NCBI GenBank assembly: GCA_964407695.1
Contig: CAYOWQ010000018.1
Coordinates: forward strand, 1-15,803
Reading direction: 5' to 3'
Origin: CAYOWQ01 sp964407695
Lineage (GTDB): Bacteria > Planctomycetota > Phycisphaerae > Phycisphaerales > SM1A02
Length of the DNA: 15,803 nucleotides
Each line of letters opens with the position of its first letter. Position 1 is the first letter of the stretch. The position numbers and the translations under genes are program-made. The notes under the pieces were generated by a model. That model ran no database searches. It saw only the letters and a list, made by a program, of their open reading frames with translations, and was not told where the DNA came from. Below are positions 14,599 through 15,803 of the stretch, piece by piece.

Positions 14599-15372
14599 TC
14601 AAGGCATGAGACGAGAGGCCCACGACCAGTCGATCCGGTCCGCGAACATTTCGGCGTACTTGCGGCGATTGTTCTGATAACGCAGGTAGTAGGCGTGTTC
14701 CCAAACATCGATGGCAATCAATGGGACGGTCCCCGACACGGTGTGGTCCTGATGCTTTTCGGCTTGCAGAACGACCAGGCGATCAGCTAAAGGTTCGTGC
14801 GCCAGGATGGCCCAGCCGCTCCCTTCGACGCTTGATGCCGCTTCCACGAACTGGGCCCGAAAACGATTGATGTTGCCGAAGTCGCGATCGATCGCAGCCC
14901 CCAGGCGATCAGAGGGGGCTGAGGCGGGCGTTGAGCCCGGGAGCAGGCTGCGCCAATACACGACGTGCAGGAAGTGTCCTGACGCATGAAAGGAGAGATC
15001 GCGAAGCGTGGACTGGTGTCCAGCACTTTGGCCTTCACTCCACGAATAGGACGCCAGCGCCGCCAGCGCAGCATTCAGTCCTTTCACGTACCCGGCGTGG
15101 TGCACGTCGTGATGAAGCCGTACGGTCTGAGCATCGAGGACCGGCTCGAGGGCCTCCGGAGGATACGGGAGCGGTGGGAGAACAAACTCCCGCCGAATCG
15201 GATCCCACCCAAGTTCGGTCGGAGTCAGCCCGGCATTGCCTGGCGGATCGTCGCGAAGATCCTCGCCTGAGGCGACACCCGAAATCAGGGCCATGGCCGC
15301 CGCGACACCCACCAAGGCGATAGCGTCTCTTCGGGTTAGGGGCAGCGAGGGATCTGCGGCAGTCCGAATCAT
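14599..15372 (-). CDS. Fe/Mn superoxide dismutase, probable Tat-exported
   Basis: A 257-residue protein. It converts superoxide to oxygen and hydrogen peroxide. The N terminus carries LTRRDAIALVG (12-22) followed by a hydrophobic stretch, a twin-arginine signal, so it probably acts in the periplasm. The core runs from LPPLPY (65-70). Metal ligands are His87 in LHHDVHH, His136 in HFLH, Asp222 and His226 in DVWEHAYYL; the gateway Tyr is Tyr95. The usual AFN-x-x-GH-x-NH region reads SFHASGHFLH. The outer-sphere position that is Gln in E. coli MnSOD appears to be His207 (EKHQD), as in the mycobacterial enzyme (YDHQ), so the metal cannot be called. ATG 15372 is chosen because it opens the Tat signal; a longer in-frame reading from 15489 runs into the start of tyrS. 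No Shine-Dalgarno; a TACCAT box lies 9 bases upstream. Confidence 0.94.
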   Translation of the reverse strand: MIRTAADPSLPLTRRDAIALVGVAAAMALISGVASGEDLRDDPPGNAGLTPTELGWDPIRREFVLPPLPYPPEALEPVLDAQTVRLHHDVHHAGYVKGLNAALAALASYSWSEGQSAGHQSTLRDLSFHASGHFLHVVYWRSLLPGSTPASAPSDRLGAAIDRDFGNINRFRAQFVEAASSVEGSGWAILAHEPLADRLVVLQAEKHQDHTVSGTVPLIAIDVWEHAYYLRYQNNRRKYAEMFADRIDWSWASRLMP

Positions 15373-15381
15373 GGATTCAAG

Positions 15382-15387
15382 ATGGTA
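15382..15387 (-). promoter_or_regulatory. Candidate -10 box (TACCAT) for the superoxide dismutase gene
   Basis: On the - strand TACCAT lies 9 bases before ATG 15372 with no Shine-Dalgarno between. It is identical to the box before the M32 gene. The divergent space to tyrS is only 82 bases, so promoters must be here. Confidence 0.4.
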
Positions 15388-15439
15388 GCATCGCCGGTTC
15401 GCGGGTCGCCGGGCCCGGCATGGTCGGCGCCGATTGAGC

Positions 15440-15446
15440 GGAAGGG
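15440..15446 (+). promoter_or_regulatory. Shine-Dalgarno GGAAGGG deciding the tyrS start
   Basis: GGAAGGG ends 8 bases before ATG 15455. An ATG at 15448 is in another frame, and the in-frame ATG at 15488 would remove the conserved N-terminal helix. Confidence 0.75.
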
Positions 15447-15454
15447 AATGATGG

Positions 15455-15803
15455 ATGAGTTTTATCAGCGAACTGACATGGCGGAACATGCTCCATCAAT
15501 CCACGAGCCCCCTCGTGGACGATTTTCTTCGCACGGGTCAGCGAAGCGGCTATGCGGGATTCGATCCGACGTCGGACAGTCTGACCATCGGTAATTTCAT
15601 CCCGGTGAAGCTGCTGATGCACCTTCAGCAATACGGCCATACCCCGATCGTGCTGATGGGCGGCGGAACGGGCTTGATCGGTGATCCATCAGGGCGTGAC
15701 AACGAGCGACAGATGATGTCGGCGGAACAGGTTGCGGCCAACGTCGCCAGCCAACAGAAGATTCTGGAGCGGCTGCTGGATTTCTCGAAAGCGATTTCGA
15801 ATC
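15455..15803 (+). CDS. tyrS: Tyrosine--tRNA ligase, N-terminal part (runs off the window)
   Basis: The first 116 residues of a class I TyrRS, which charges tRNA-Tyr in the cytoplasm. It starts MSFISELTWRNMLHQST, matching the usual N-terminal helix, then YAGFDPTSDSL (33-43) of the tyrosine/ATP pocket, and GGGTGLIGDPSGRDNERQ (69-86). These line up with the Bacillus stearothermophilus enzyme with an offset of one residue and no gaps. The HIGH signature reads TIGN (44-47): the first His is Thr and the second is Asn. The KMSKS loop and tRNA-binding domain are beyond the window. The reading frame stays open to the last base. It is divergent from the superoxide dismutase gene, 82 bases away. Confidence 0.93.
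   Translation, partial: MSFISELTWRNMLHQSTSPLVDDFLRTGQRSGYAGFDPTSDSLTIGNFIPVKLLMHLQQYGHTPIVLMGGGTGLIGDPSGRDNERQMMSAEQVAANVASQQKILERLLDFSKAISN

Noticed and set aside
15373..15489. Longer N terminus for the superoxide dismutase
   Set aside because: It would overlap the tyrS start, and the added residues contain no signal; the Tat motif begins just after ATG 15372.

Overview
The window is ordinary-looking chromosomal DNA from a moderately GC-rich bacterium, most likely a planctomycete, possibly of the Phycisphaerae-like branch. That placement is an inference from gene content: a DUF1800/DUF1501 pair, an exported DUF1573 protein, a MEMO-family protein with an extra N-terminal domain, and large exported proteins of unknown function. 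It is not based on a database search.

Layout. Positions 1-1280 are the end of an rRNA operon on the + strand: the 3' third of 23S rRNA, a 180-base spacer without a tRNA, 5S rRNA and a strong intrinsic terminator. Next come three + strand genes: a small RRM RNA-binding protein, a DMT/EamA transporter and a family-4 type uracil-DNA glycosylase that lacks one expected Fe-S cysteine. A hairpin-rich 3' region with a terminator separates them from two - strand genes, a MEMO-like protein (AmmeMemoRadiSam protein B) followed by D-aminoacyl-tRNA deacylase. A divergent intergenic region then leads to an exported DUF1573-ankyrin fusion (+) closed by a perfect terminator, an M32 metallocarboxypeptidase (+), and a compact + strand operon of a small membrane protein, a Tat-type DUF1800 lipoprotein and a DUF1501 protein. 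That operon runs with no spacer into a convergent gene for a large exported protein with a probable barrel-like N-terminal region and a Ser/Lys/Gly-rich tail. Upstream of that gene on the same strand is a Tat-exported Fe/Mn superoxide dismutase, and divergent from it the window ends inside tyrS, which starts at 15455.

How the genes relate. There are housekeeping genes (rRNA, tyrS, dtd), a DNA repair gene, and a set of envelope or exported proteins (DUF1573-ankyrin, DUF1800/DUF1501, superoxide dismutase, barrel-like protein). I see no phage, transposon, CRISPR or defence island. The points most worth a second look are: two apparent classes of translation start (strong Shine-Dalgarno versus a TANNNT box 6-9 bases from the start codon with no Shine-Dalgarno); the missing Fe-S cysteine in the glycosylase; the signal-less DUF1501 beside a Tat-lipoprotein DUF1800 and a coupled membrane protein; the back-to-back stop codons inside a perfect palindrome; and the unrecognised exported protein.
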